NCBI GenBank assembly: GCA_947490035.1
Contig: CANLGS010000001.1
Coordinates: 1 to 30,568 of the forward strand
From: Gemmataceae bacterium
Lineage (GTDB): Bacteria; Planctomycetota; Planctomycetia; Gemmatales; Gemmataceae
Direction: 5' to 3'
Length of the DNA stretch: 30,568 nt
The notes under the pieces are model-generated. The model did not search any database, was not told the DNA's origin, and saw only the letters and a list, made by a program, of their open reading frames with translations. A program made the position numbers and the translations under genes. Below, piece after piece: positions 1 to 8,300 of this stretch (within the stretch, counting starts at the first letter, position 1; each line of letters starts with the position of its first letter).

Positions 1-71
1 TGCATCACCTTGAGCACATCACGCTCACGCTGACTCATCGCGACACGATTCCGGTCTTGTACCTCGATCAT
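1..71 (-). CDS. 5' end of an ISNCY-like transposase (partial, runs off the window)
   Basis: On the minus strand an ATG at 71-69 opens a frame that stays open to the window edge. It reads MIEVQDRNRVAMSQRERD and continues VLKVMH. The SQRERDxLKV pattern resembles the start of ISNCY/ISDol1-type transposases, which continue into a helix-turn-helix that begins LTQxEAAxxLG. A strong Shine-Dalgarno (gaggag) lies 8 nt upstream of the ATG. Only 23 residues are visible, so the family call rests on a short similarity remembered from such transposases. No catalytic residues can be seen. The end of the element should lie to the right of the start codon, somewhere around 105-140. Confidence 0.45.
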   Translation of the reverse strand, partial: MIEVQDRNRVAMSQRERDVLKVM

Positions 72-74
72 CGG

Positions 75-105
75 GTGTCCTCCTCGGCCTGAGTGAGGAG
101 GACAC
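75..105 (-). promoter_or_regulatory. hairpin covering the transposase ribosome-binding site
   Basis: Perfect 11-bp arms, gtgtcctcctc at 75-85 and gaggaggacac at 95-105, surround a 9-nt loop. Read on the minus strand, the 3' arm contains the gaggag Shine-Dalgarno of the transposase that starts at 71. A transcript entering from outside would fold the site away. IS10 and IS50 use this kind of protection against read-through translation; the function here is inferred. Confidence 0.55.
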
Positions 106-186
106 TTCTATCGAGTTAACACCGGACATTTCTAATGGGGTTCAACACGACTGTCCGGCAACTCGCCGATCATTTACGAGCCTATC

Positions 187-747
187 ATGCAACTCGAAGC
201 ACTCGATCCGGAGAACGTGTTCGTCGTCCACGGCTTCCTCTCGCCGGAGGAGTGCGGGCGGCTGATCGCGCGCAGCGAGGCCATCGGCTACGAGGCCGCG
301 GCCGTGGGCGGCGAGTTGGTCCCGCAACTGCGGAACAACGCCCGCGCGTTCCTCGAAGACGCGGCGCTGGCCGCGAGTCTGTGGCAGCGGCTCGCGACGG
401 TGCTGCCCGCGAACCGGGCCGACGCGGACGCCTGCGGGCTGCACGAGCGGTTCCGGTTCTACCGCTACGACACCGCCGAGCAGTTCCTACCGCACTTCGA
501 CGGCTGCGTCTCGCGCGACACCGGCGAGGAGAGCAAACTCACGTTCATGATCTACCTGAGCGACGTGGAAGAGGGCGGCGAAACGCTGTTCTTCACCCGC
601 GGCGGTGACGAGCAGCGGTTCGCGGTCCGACCCGTCGCGGGCAAGGCGCTCGCCTTTGAACACCTCCAACTTCACGCGGGCGCAAGTGTGGTACGTGGCC
701 GCAAGTACGTTCTGCGAACCGACGTGATGTACCGCCCGCGAGGGTGA
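187..747 (+). CDS. 2-oxoglutarate/Fe(II)-dependent prolyl 4-hydroxylase-like oxygenase
   Basis: A 186-residue protein with the double-stranded beta-helix pattern of the prolyl 4-hydroxylase (P4Hc) family. The iron ligands are H103 and D105 (LPHFDG) and H163 (LQLHAG). K173, ten residues after the last His, is placed to bind 2-oxoglutarate. The end (KYVLRTDVMY) is typical of the family. Such enzymes hydroxylate protein side chains using O2 and 2-oxoglutarate; the substrate here is unknown. No signal peptide or membrane segment is visible, so it is probably cytoplasmic. It stands alone next to the IS fragment, and no strong Shine-Dalgarno precedes the ATG. The fold and metal site are secure; the precise activity is not. 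Confidence 0.85.
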   Translation: MQLEALDPENVFVVHGFLSPEECGRLIARSEAIGYEAAAVGGELVPQLRNNARAFLEDAALAASLWQRLATVLPANRADADACGLHERFRFYRYDTAEQFLPHFDGCVSRDTGEESKLTFMIYLSDVEEGGETLFFTRGGDEQRFAVRPVAGKALAFEHLQLHAGASVVRGRKYVLRTDVMYRPRG

Positions 748-830
748 ATGCACATCGTTCCGAATTTCTGTTAGCGCACCCGATGCGCTCGGTATCCCTC
801 CCCCGTGTCCACTTCAACCGGGAGATGCCG

Positions 831-1277
831 ATGCGAGTTCTGCTGATCGGGTGCGCGCTGGCCTTCGCCGCCTTCACCGCGGCGCGGGCCGACGACGACG
901 CGGCCAAGAAGGAACTGAAGGCGATGGCCGGCACCTGGACGGTGGTCGCGGCCGAACACGACGGCGACTCACTCGAACGCATCGTCGGCGGGGTGATGAT
1001 CGTGAAGGACAACAACTTCCACATCAAGACGAAGAGCGGCACCGAGTTGAAGGGCGACCTGATCCTGAACCCCGCGAAGGCGCCGAAGCACTTCGACTAC
1101 GTCCACCAAGAGGGGCCGCTGAAGGACAAGAAGTGGGAGGGCATTTACGAACTGAAGGACGATACGCTGAAGATCATCTACGCCGAAGCCGACAGCGAGA
1201 AGGAACGCCCGACCGAGTTCAAGACGCTGAAGAACTCGAAGTTGCTGTACCTGGAGTTGAAGCGCGAGAAGAAGTAA
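831..1277 (+). CDS. exported TIGR03067-type domain protein
   Basis: I start it at 831 because gggag lies 6 nt upstream and the protein then begins with a clean signal peptide (MRVLLIGCALAFAAFTAARA, cleavage near residue 20). Longer frames from 744 or 825 have no usable Shine-Dalgarno. The mature part of about 128 residues (KKELKAMAGTWTVV, then VGGVMIVKDNN, IYELKDDTLKI) follows the lipocalin-like TIGR03067 planctomycete domain, a beta-rich family with WxxxxxxxxG-type starts and no established function. It is expected in the periplasm or cell envelope. The ORF ends 7 nt before a dispersed palindrome. Confidence 0.8.
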   Translation: MRVLLIGCALAFAAFTAARADDDAAKKELKAMAGTWTVVAAEHDGDSLERIVGGVMIVKDNNFHIKTKSGTELKGDLILNPAKAPKHFDYVHQEGPLKDKKWEGIYELKDDTLKIIYAEADSEKERPTEFKTLKNSKLLYLELKREKK

Positions 1278-1284
1278 CCTCCGC

Positions 1285-1347
1285 TCCTGGGACCGCGGAT
1301 GTCCCGTCCGCTGTGTCGCGGCGGGCAAGATGCCCGCGGTCCCAGGA
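1285..1347. repeat. intergenic inverted repeat, ggaccgcggg family
   Basis: Arms tcctgggaccgcgg (1285-1298) and ccgcggtcccagga (1334-1347) are perfect over 14 bp with a 35-nt loop. The loop-proximal right part (gcgggc aaga tgcccgc) is itself palindromic. It starts 7 nt after the TAA of the preceding gene and sits between convergent genes. It could act as a bidirectional transcript end, but no T-run follows. Confidence 0.75.
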
Positions 1348-1355
1348 AGGGCACA

Positions 1356-1910
1356 TCAGACGAACAGTTCCGCGACCGCGCACGCGAAGCCGGGCAGCAC
1401 GTCCTCGCCGGACAGCGTGCCGGCTTCGCCCACTTCGGCGCAGGTGCCGTCGAGCCGGCGGATCAGCACGGTTTTCGACTTCGGGCTGACGACCCAGATC
1501 AGTTTCACACCGGCGGAGCGGTACTCCGCGACCTTCGCTTCAACCTCTTCGTACTCCTCGTTCGGCGATACCACCTCCACCGCGATGTCCGGGGCCACCT
1601 TGATGTAGCCTTCGGGCGAGCGATCGTCCGGCAATCGCCCGGCCGCGACGAACGAGGCGTCCGGCATCCGCACCTGTTTCGGCTTGGCGGGGAAGCACTG
1701 GAACCCGGTCTGCGACGGGTACGCGCGCCCCAGTTTCTTCGGCCGGATGAAGATGTTGAACTGCGTGACCACCAGCCCGCCGATCTCTTCCGACTTCGCG
1801 CCCATCGACTTCTCCCGCGGAATCCCGTCGATCAGTTCGTAGCGCTCGCCGTCCGGCATCCGCAACAGGTCTTCGGGTTCCAGCACGGCCGGCATCGCGT
1901 CGTGTGTCAT
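1356..1910 (-). CDS. Uma2 family (DUF820) putative restriction-endonuclease-like protein
   Basis: A 184-residue protein with the Uma2/DUF820 pattern: an N-terminal DLLRMPDGERYELIDG segment, a central RMPDASFV strand, then PDIAVEVVSPNEEYEEVEAKVAEY and a GVKLIWVVSP strand. The D, ExV and later K/E positions match the PD-(D/E)XK-like nuclease core assigned to the family. These genes occur in large paralogous sets in cyanobacteria and planctomycetes and their biological role is unresolved. The start is supported by ggagg 7 nt upstream. It is divergent from the ABC/GNAT gene across only 65 bp, so the two promoters must lie close together or overlap. Confidence 0.85.
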   Translation of the reverse strand: MTHDAMPAVLEPEDLLRMPDGERYELIDGIPREKSMGAKSEEIGGLVVTQFNIFIRPKKLGRAYPSQTGFQCFPAKPKQVRMPDASFVAAGRLPDDRSPEGYIKVAPDIAVEVVSPNEEYEEVEAKVAEYRSAGVKLIWVVSPKSKTVLIRRLDGTCAEVGEAGTLSGEDVLPGFACAVAELFV

Positions 1911-1975
1911 CGCACGTCCTCCAGTTCGGTTCGCTCACATTCTACTCTCCCTTCCGACTCGTTACGAGGCCCATC

Positions 1976-3181
1976 ATGCTCGCGCCGATCACCATTCGTT
2001 ACGACTTCCGGCCGAAGCGCCGGAGCCTCGCGACCGCGGCCGTCGCGGACCTGTTCGGGCTGCCGGAACGCGAACCGTCGCACACCGTCTGCGAAGACCT
2101 CGCGCTCGACATCCGCCCCGGCGAACTCGTGCTGTTCGTCGGGCCGAGCGGCAGTGGGAAATCGTCGCTGCTGCGCGCGACGGCGGCACAACTCGGCGCG
2201 GTCGATGCCTTCGCGCTGCCGCTGCCGGACGCACCGCTCATCGACGCGCTTTCGGGAACCGTCGAGGACCGGCTCGCGAAACTCGCGGCGTGCGGATTGT
2301 CCGAAGCTCGGCTCCTCCTGCGCACGCCGGCGGAGTTGAGCGAAGGGCAACGCTACCGCTTCCACCTCGCGCAGGCGCTCTCCGAGGCGCGGGGGGGGCG
2401 TCAGCCCTCCGAGGGGTCGTGGGTCGCGTGCGACGAGTTCACCGCGACGCTCGACCGCACGCTCGCGAAGGTGGTCGCGTTCAACGTGCGGAAGCTCGTC
2501 GCGCGCAGCGGCGTCGGGCTGCTCGCGGCCACCACGCACGACGACATCGTCGAAGACCTCGCGCCCGACGTGCTGGTGCGGTGTGGCGGTGACGGCGAGA
2601 TTCAAGTCGAGCGCCGGGTGCGGCAAAGGCGACTTGTCTCCTTCGTTCACGAACTGCAACTCACCGACGGCGCCGCGCGCGACTGGCCGTACTTCGCGCG
2701 GTGGCATTACCGCGGCCGGCGGCTTGCCTTCGTGAAGCGCGTCGTCCTGCTGTGGCACGGCGAGGAACCGGTCGGCATCTGCGTGTTCGCGACCCCGGCC
2801 GCGAGCCTGTCGCTCCGCACGCGCTTCTTCGGCCTCACCGACCCGCGCAGCTCCGTCGCGCTTTCCGCGCTCAACGAGCGCCTGTGGTTGCTTCAAAGAG
2901 TGGTACTGCACCCGACGTATCGCGGTGCGGGCATCGCGTCGCAGTTCGTGAGGCGCGCGTGCAGTCTGTGCCCAATCGACTGGGTCGAAACGCTGACCGC
3001 GATGGGCCGCGCGAACCCGTTCTTCGAGCGCGCCGGGTTCGCGAAGGTCGGCACCATCGCGCGCACCGGCGACGCAGGGCAGTTCGGCCCGCGCGCCGGC
3101 ATCGCGCCCGAGACCGCTCGCAAGAGCCGGTTCGCGGAGCCGGTGTACTACGTGTTCGACAACCGCGCCCGGCCGCGCTGA
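1976..3181 (+). CDS. soluble ABC-type ATPase fused to a GNAT acetyltransferase
   Basis: The 401-residue protein joins two domains. Residues about 30-215 form an ABC-type nucleotide-binding domain: Walker A GPSGSGKS (56-63), signature LSEGQ (121-125), Walker B WVACDEF (149-155) and an H-loop TTH (186-188). Residues about 220-400 look like a GNAT domain with the acetyl-CoA loop RGAGIA (316-321) after a VVLHPTY strand, and a typical FFERAGF end. There is no membrane segment and no permease nearby, so this is not a transporter. ATM 1976 is not the first possible start, but it has gagg 7 nt upstream, whereas the longer frame from 1904 would overlap the Uma2 gene. The substrate is unknown; a nucleic acid or ribosome-linked role is possible but inferred. 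Confidence 0.75.
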   Translation: MLAPITIRYDFRPKRRSLATAAVADLFGLPEREPSHTVCEDLALDIRPGELVLFVGPSGSGKSSLLRATAAQLGAVDAFALPLPDAPLIDALSGTVEDRLAKLAACGLSEARLLLRTPAELSEGQRYRFHLAQALSEARGGRQPSEGSWVACDEFTATLDRTLAKVVAFNVRKLVARSGVGLLAATTHDDIVEDLAPDVLVRCGGDGEIQVERRVRQRRLVSFVHELQLTDGAARDWPYFARWHYRGRRLAFVKRVVLLWHGEEPVGICVFATPAASLSLRTRFFGLTDPRSSVALSALNERLWLLQRVVLHPTYRGAGIASQFVRRACSLCPIDWVETLTAMGRANPFFERAGFAKVGTIARTGDAGQFGPRAGIAPETARKSRFAEPVYYVFDNRARPR

Positions 3182-3226
3182 CGCGGAATCCGTATCGTGT
3201 CCCGCAACACGACCTCGGAGCCGCAC

Positions 3227-3334
3227 ATGAGCAAGTTCGCGAAGCACGCGGGTCTGGTCCTGTTCACGATCTTCGGCGTGCCGCTCATCATCGCGACGCC
3301 GTTCCTGCTGTTCGGGTTTCTCGGTAAGCCGTAG
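3227..3334 (+). CDS. 35-residue single-pass membrane peptide
   Basis: An ATG with ggag about 8 nt upstream opens a 35-codon frame. The peptide has a basic start (MSKFAKHAG), a hydrophobic stretch (LVLFTIFGVPLIIATPFLLF) and a short GFLGKP end. It reads as one transmembrane helix with the basic end inside. I do not recognise a family. It lies 45 nt behind the ABC/GNAT gene and could be co-transcribed with it. The codon usage is GC-rich like its neighbours, and a stop is followed 7 nt later by an inverted repeat, as at other real gene ends in this window. Function unknown. Confidence 0.6.
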   Translation: MSKFAKHAGLVLFTIFGVPLIIATPFLLFGFLGKP

Positions 3335-3341
3335 TACATAC

Positions 3342-3402
3342 CACCCGCTCCCTGACGGTCGCGGTTCACCGGTGGTGAACCGCGACCGTCAGGGAGCGGG
3401 TG
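3342..3402. repeat. intergenic inverted repeat, family G (ggtgaaccgcgacc), copy 1
   Basis: Perfect 29-bp arms (3342-3370 and 3374-3402) with a 3-nt loop. The arm core reads ggtgaaccgcgaccgtCagg. It starts 7 nt after the stop of the small membrane peptide and ends 18 nt before the aldo/keto reductase ATG. Copies 2 and 3 are at 4416 and 11099. Confidence 0.95.
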
Positions 3403-3420
3403 CTTCTGTTGGAACACACC

Positions 3421-4407
3421 ATGAAGCACCGAAATTTCAACGGCGCCGACGTGTCCGAAGTGGGGCTGGGTTGCTGGCAGATCGGCGGCGACCAGTGGGG
3501 CGACGTGGCCGAAACGGACGCGCTCGGCGTGCTGCGCGCGTCGGTCGAAGCCGGCGTGACGTTCCTCGACACCGCCGACGTGTACGGCGCCGGCCGCAGC
3601 GAAGAACTCATCGGCCGCTTCCTGAAAGACTACAAGCGCGCGGACTTCTTCATCGCGTCGAAGTTCGGCCGCTTCCCGCGACCCGGCTGGCCCGGTAACT
3701 TCGACCCGAAGATGATCCGCGAACACACCGAGAACTCGCTGAAGCGGCTCGGCATCGAGCGACTCGACCTCACGCAACTTCATTGCCTGCCGCTGGAGCA
3801 ATTGAAGCGCGCGGAGGTGTGGGACACCGTTCGCGCGCTGAAGCAAGAAGGCAAGATTAGGCGGTTCGGCGCCAGTGTAGAATCCACGGCCGAAGCGGAA
3901 GAGTGCCTCAAACACGCGGACTGCGCCTCGCTGCAAATCATCTTCAACATCTTCCGCCAGACGCCCGAAACGAGCGGGCTGCTCGACCGCTGCGCGAAGG
4001 CGGGTGTCGCGATCATCGTCCGACTGCCGCTCGCGTCGGGCTTGCTCGCGGGGAAGTACACGCCGACCACCACGTTCGCGCCCGAAGACCACAGAACCAA
4101 CAACCGCAACGGCGAGCGATTCAACGTCGGCGAGACGTTCGCCGGCCTCGGCTTTGAGACGGGCCTGGCGATGGTCGAGAAGTTGAAGCCGCTCGTGCCG
4201 ACCGGCTACACGCTCCCGCAACTCGCGCTGCGATGGTGCCTCGATCACGAAGCCGTGACGACGATCATTCCCGGCGCGCGGAACCGCGGGCAGGCGCTCA
4301 ACAATAGCGCAGCGAGCGACCTGCCGCCGCTGCCAGCCGATGTGCTGGCGAGGGTGCGCGAGTTCTTCTTGAAGGACGTGAAGTCCGCGGTGCGCGGGCC
4401 GGATTAG
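3421..4407 (+). CDS. aldo/keto reductase
   Basis: The 328-residue protein is a standard-length TIM-barrel aldo/keto reductase. The catalytic tetrad is visible as D50 (FLDTADVYG), Y55, K81 (IASKFGR) and H121 (LTQLHC). The C-terminal half carries the NADP-binding pattern LALRWCLDHEAVTTIIPGARN. It should reduce or oxidise a carbonyl or sugar substrate with NAD(P)H in the cytoplasm; the substrate cannot be read. The start at 3421 avoids coding through the palindromic arm that ends at 3402. Inverted repeats of the same family lie directly before and after the gene. Confidence 0.9.
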   Translation: MKHRNFNGADVSEVGLGCWQIGGDQWGDVAETDALGVLRASVEAGVTFLDTADVYGAGRSEELIGRFLKDYKRADFFIASKFGRFPRPGWPGNFDPKMIREHTENSLKRLGIERLDLTQLHCLPLEQLKRAEVWDTVRALKQEGKIRRFGASVESTAEAEECLKHADCASLQIIFNIFRQTPETSGLLDRCAKAGVAIIVRLPLASGLLAGKYTPTTTFAPEDHRTNNRNGERFNVGETFAGLGFETGLAMVEKLKPLVPTGYTLPQLALRWCLDHEAVTTIIPGARNRGQALNNSAASDLPPLPADVLARVREFFLKDVKSAVRGPD

Positions 4408-4415
4408 CGCGTCAT

Positions 4416-4479
4416 GGTGAACCGCGACCGTAAGGGAGCGGGTGAATGTATACCCGCTCCCTTACGATCGCGGTTCACC
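4416..4479. repeat. intergenic inverted repeat, family G, copy 2
   Basis: 28-bp arms (4416-4443 and 4452-4479) with an 8-nt loop and one mismatch. The variable arm position reads cgtAagg, and the other arm carries the matching cttacg. It begins 8 nt after the aldo/keto reductase stop. It is placed before the act operon promoter region, so it could end the upstream transcript. Confidence 0.93.
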
Positions 4480-4486
4480 AAGACAC

Positions 4487-4516
4487 TTGCCGAGCGACGA
4501 TTAAATTTCGTATGAT
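4487..4516 (+). promoter_or_regulatory. candidate promoter of the ACIII-cbb3 operon
   Basis: TTGCCG at 4487-4492 and TATGAT at 4511-4516 are separated by 18 nt (4 of 6 and 5 of 6 matches to the sigma-70 consensus). Transcription would start near 4523, just before or inside the palindrome at 4525. This is the first AT-rich stretch in a GC-rich region, 63 nt before actA. Confidence 0.45.
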
Positions 4517-4524
4517 TCCGATGG

Positions 4525-4546
4525 GCTTGTGAAACATTTCACAAGC
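4525..4546. promoter_or_regulatory. perfect CRP/FNR-superfamily-type operator palindrome
   Basis: Perfect 10-bp arms gcttgtgaaa and tttcacaagc separated by ca. The core is TGTGA-N6-TCACA, identical in layout to the E. coli CRP half-sites. It lies between the candidate -10 element and the actA start. A regulator bound here would repress the candidate promoter, or activate another one downstream. The binding protein is not in the window. Confidence 0.6.
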
Positions 4547-4578
4547 TCGCACTTCGGCCGATCTCTTGGAGCGAGAGT

Positions 4579-5244
4579 GTGCCCGCCATCTTCTCGCGAT
4601 CACTCGACGGTCACGTGCGCCAGGCCGCTATCGGCTTGGCGGTCGCGGTCGCGCTCGTCGTGACGGGCTGGTACTACTACGCGCTGCCGAGTTACACGCG
4701 CGTCGGCTACACGCCGGAACAGCCGGTGCCGTTCTCGCACGAACTGCACGCGGGCAAGCTCGGCATGGACTGCGCGTACTGCCACCAGTCGGTGTTCGAG
4801 TCGCCGCACGCGAGCGTGCCGAGTTCGCAGACGTGCATGAACTGCCACAACCCGAAGAAGGCGAACGTGAAGGGCAACAGCCCGCTGCTCGCGCCGGTGC
4901 GGACGAGCTTCGACACTGGCAAGCCGGTGGAGTGGAAGCGGGTTCACAAGCTGCCGGAGTACGCGTACTTCAACCACGCGGTCCACGTGAACAAAGGCGT
5001 TTCGTGCGTGTCGTGTCACGGGCAGGTGAACGCCATGGCGGTGGTGCGGCACGACAAGCCGCTGACGATGGGCTGGTGCTTGCAGTGCCACGCCGACCCG
5101 CACGAACACCTGCGCGACGTGAAGGACGTGACCAACTTGAAGTGGAAGCCCGAAGGCGGGAAGAGCATCGGCGATGTCGGCGCGGCGATCCAGAAGGACT
5201 TGAAGGTGGCCCCGCCGATGAACTGCCAGGGATGCCACAGATAA
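4579..5244 (+). CDS. actA: Alternative Complex III pentaheme cytochrome c subunit ActA
   Basis: The 221-residue protein has an N-terminal membrane helix (about 15-36) and five CxxCH heme motifs at residues 65-69, 86-90, 143-147, 167-171 and 216-220. That is the ActA pattern of ACIII, a quinol:electron acceptor oxidoreductase that replaces cytochrome bc1. It should carry electrons on the outer face of the membrane. The start is GTG, with ggag 7 nt upstream and in a frame that begins just before the helix. It is the first gene of the actA-B-CD-E-F cluster. The last heme motif is only one residue from the C-terminus, so even a short truncation would remove it. Confidence 0.93.
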   Translation: MPAIFSRSLDGHVRQAAIGLAVAVALVVTGWYYYALPSYTRVGYTPEQPVPFSHELHAGKLGMDCAYCHQSVFESPHASVPSSQTCMNCHNPKKANVKGNSPLLAPVRTSFDTGKPVEWKRVHKLPEYAYFNHAVHVNKGVSCVSCHGQVNAMAVVRHDKPLTMGWCLQCHADPHEHLRDVKDVTNLKWKPEGGKSIGDVGAAIQKDLKVAPPMNCQGCHR

Positions 5245-5250
5245 GAGGAA

Positions 5251-5297
<47 letters not shown>

Positions 5298-5317
5298 TCT
5301 TCAGCCACGTCTTTCTT

Positions 5318-5362
5318 GACCCTGTAAGGGTCGGACTCCTCAGCCCCGGGCAACGCCCGGGG
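5318..5362. repeat. two adjacent small hairpins before actB
   Basis: The first is gaccct-gta-agggtc (5318-5332). The second is ccccgggc-aac-gcccgggg (5344-5362), a very stable GC hairpin. The second ends 31 nt before the actB ATG. No T-run follows, so they are unlikely to be factor-independent terminators and more likely shape the leader of actB. Confidence 0.75.
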
Positions 5363-5393
5363 TGCCAGCGACGCCAGTACAAAGCGCAACACC

Positions 5394-8300
5394 ATGACGC
5401 GACCATCCTACTACCGCAGCCTCGAACAACTGGCGAACACGCCGGAGTTCCGGGCGTTCGCGTCGGAAGAGTTCCCCGGCTTCGCCAACGTGTACGACGA
5501 ACTCGGCGAAGCGGAACCTCTCGACGACGACCCCGAAGCCGCCGGCCTGAACCGGCGGAAGTTCCTCGCGCTGTCGGCCGCGGCGCTCGGCCTCGCGGGT
5601 CTGGCCGGCTGTCGGCGCCCCGACATTCAGATTCTCCCCTTCTCCACAGTGCCGGACGACCAGGTCGGTCACATCGTCCCCGGCAAACCCACCTTCTACG
5701 CGACGAGCATTCCCCGCGCCGGCGGCGCATTGCCTGTTCTTGTTGAAAGCCACGACGGGCGCCCCACGAAGATCGAAGGCAACCCGCAGCACGCGTGCAG
5801 CCTCGGCAGCACCGACGCGCAAGCACAAGCGTCGGTACTCGACCTTTACAGCCCCGACCGCGTGATGTCGGACAAGTACCCCGGCGTGATGGAGGGCAAG
5901 GCACTGCGGAAGTGGGAAGACTTCGACCGCTTCGCGCGCGACGAAGCCGAGAAACTGCTGAAGGACAAGGGCAAAGGCTTCCACATCCTCACGGAGCAAG
6001 CGCCGTCGCCCGCGCTCCGCGCGCTGCGCGACGCGATCAAGGGAAAGCTGCCGCAAGCGTCGTGGCACAGCTACGAAGCCGTCGATACAAGTGAATCGCT
6101 GAAGGGCGCGGAAGCCGCGTTCGGGGCGAAGTTGGTGGCGCGCTACCGCTTCGACAAGGCGGAACGAATCCTCGCCCTGGATAGCGACTTCCTCGGCAAC
6201 GAAGCCGACGGCGTGTTCCACAGCCGCGGCTTCGCGAGCAAGCGCGGCAGCGCGAGCATGAACCGGCTGTACGTCGTCGAATCGACGTACACGGTCACCG
6301 GCACGATGGCGGATCACCGGTTGCGGCTCGCGGCGTCGCAGGTCGGGGCGTACCTCGTCGCGCTTGCGAAGGAATTGAAGACCGCACACGCGGCGAAGCT
6401 CAAGAAACCCGACGCGCTGTCGAACGACTTGTCCGGCGCATCCGCGGTGCCGGAGAAATGGATCAAAGCAGTCGCGAAGGACTTCGCCGAACACGCGGGG
6501 AAGAGCCTCATCGTCGTTGGCCCGCGACAGCCCGCGTGGATTCATGCGCTCGCGCACTCGCTGAATGAGGCGCTCGGCAACTACGCGGCGGGCATGGCCG
6601 AGTTCCGCGACCCGCCGCCCGAGTTGCTCGACAAAACGCTCGCGGAGCTGACCGGCGACATGACCGCGGGGAAGGTGAACACGCTGCTCATCGTCGGCGG
6701 CAACCCGGCGTTCAACGCGCCCGCCGACGTGCGCTTCGCGGACGAATTGCCGAAGGTCGCGAAGAAGATTCGGCTCGGGCTGTTCTTCGATCACACGTCC
6801 GAAAAGTGCGACTGGCACCTTCCCCTACCGCACTTCCTCGAAGGCTGGGGCGATACCGAAGCCGGCGACGGTTCGCTGTGCTGTGTGCAACCGCTGATCG
6901 CACCGCTGAACAGCGGCAAGAGCAGCGACGATGCGGCCCCGCCCGCGCGCGGCGGGCGCACCGTTCTCGAAGTGCTGTCGCTGCTCACGCAAGCGCCGGG
7001 CGCGGATAACAAGCCGGTCGCGTCGTTCGTCGCGGCGCAGAAGGCCGGTTACGGGTATGTCCGCAAAGCGTTCAGCGCGCGGGCCGACATCGCGCTCACC
7101 GACGCGGCCTTCGACACCGCGTTCAACCGCTACAAGCAACTCGGGTTCTTCCCCATCGACGCGGACAAGGCGAAGGCGCTCGGCTTCGCGAAGCCCGACG
7201 AGAAGGTTCGCAAGCCGAAGCCGGTCGTTGCGAAATCGAGCGAGATTCGATTGGCCGAGCCGTCGCCGACGAAGGACGCGATCGAGGTCACCTTCCACCC
7301 GTCATACGCGCTGCACGATGGTCGCTTCGCGATGAACCCGTGGCTGCAGGAGATGCCGGACCCGATCACGAAACTGGTGTGGGACAACGCCGCGCTCGTC
7401 AGCCCCGCGACCGCGCGAGAGTTCGGCCTCTCGCAGGGCGACATCATCACCTTGAGCGCCAACGGAAGCAGCCTCGACGTGCCCGCGTTCGTGCTGCCGG
7501 GGCAAGCGGATTGGTCCGTCGCGCTCGCGTTCGGACAGTTCGGCGACATGCGCATTTCGCACGTCCCGCAGGGCGGTGGAACGGACGTGTTCCCACTCCG
7601 TCGCTCCGCGTCGCTGCACACCATCACCGGCGCGACGCTGAAGAAAACCAGCCGCAAAGCGGACCTCGTGACCACGCAGGAACACGGCGTCATCCCCGAA
7701 GGTCGCGACATCGTGCGCGAGGTGAACGCGCATTTGCCACCGCACGCCAAGCACGAAACGCCCCACGACAGCCACGGCCCGAAGATCGGCATTCCGCCCG
7801 ACGGCCACATCACCGAAGGGGCGCTGAAGAAAGAGTTCCAGGGCGGCTACGGGAACCCACAGCAACCGCCCGCCCCGGCGCGTGTGAAGCAGGAGCGGTT
7901 CCCGCTCGACCTCGCGCGGCCGGAACTACTCGACAGTCAGTTCCAGTGGGGCATGGTCATCGACCTGTCGGCGTGTACCGGCTGCACCGCGTGTATGCTC
8001 GCGTGTCAGGCCGAGAACAACATCCCTGTGGTTGGGAAACACGAGGTGAGGCGCAACCGCGAACTGCACTGGATCCGCATCGACCGCTACTTCTCGTCGG
8101 CCAACGGCGAGACGGCCGAGGAGAACCCGCGGATCGTGTCGCAACCGCTCGCGTGTGTTCACTGCGAGGCCGCGCCGTGCGAGCAGGTGTGCCCGGTGAA
8201 CGCGGCCGTTCACAGCCCCGAAGGGCTGAACTTGCAAGTCTACAACCGGTGCATCGGCACGCGATACTGCTCGAACGCGTGCCCGTACAAGGTGCGGCGG

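Noticed and set aside
1904..1975. Longer start for the ABC/GNAT gene
   Set aside because: It would overlap the start of the Uma2 gene and lacks a Shine-Dalgarno; ATG 1976 has gagg at the right distance.
5394..7900. ActB as an active molybdoenzyme
   Set aside because: The family's molybdopterin-like domain is known to lack the cofactor, and no N-terminal Fe-S or catalytic ligand motif is seen before residue 800.
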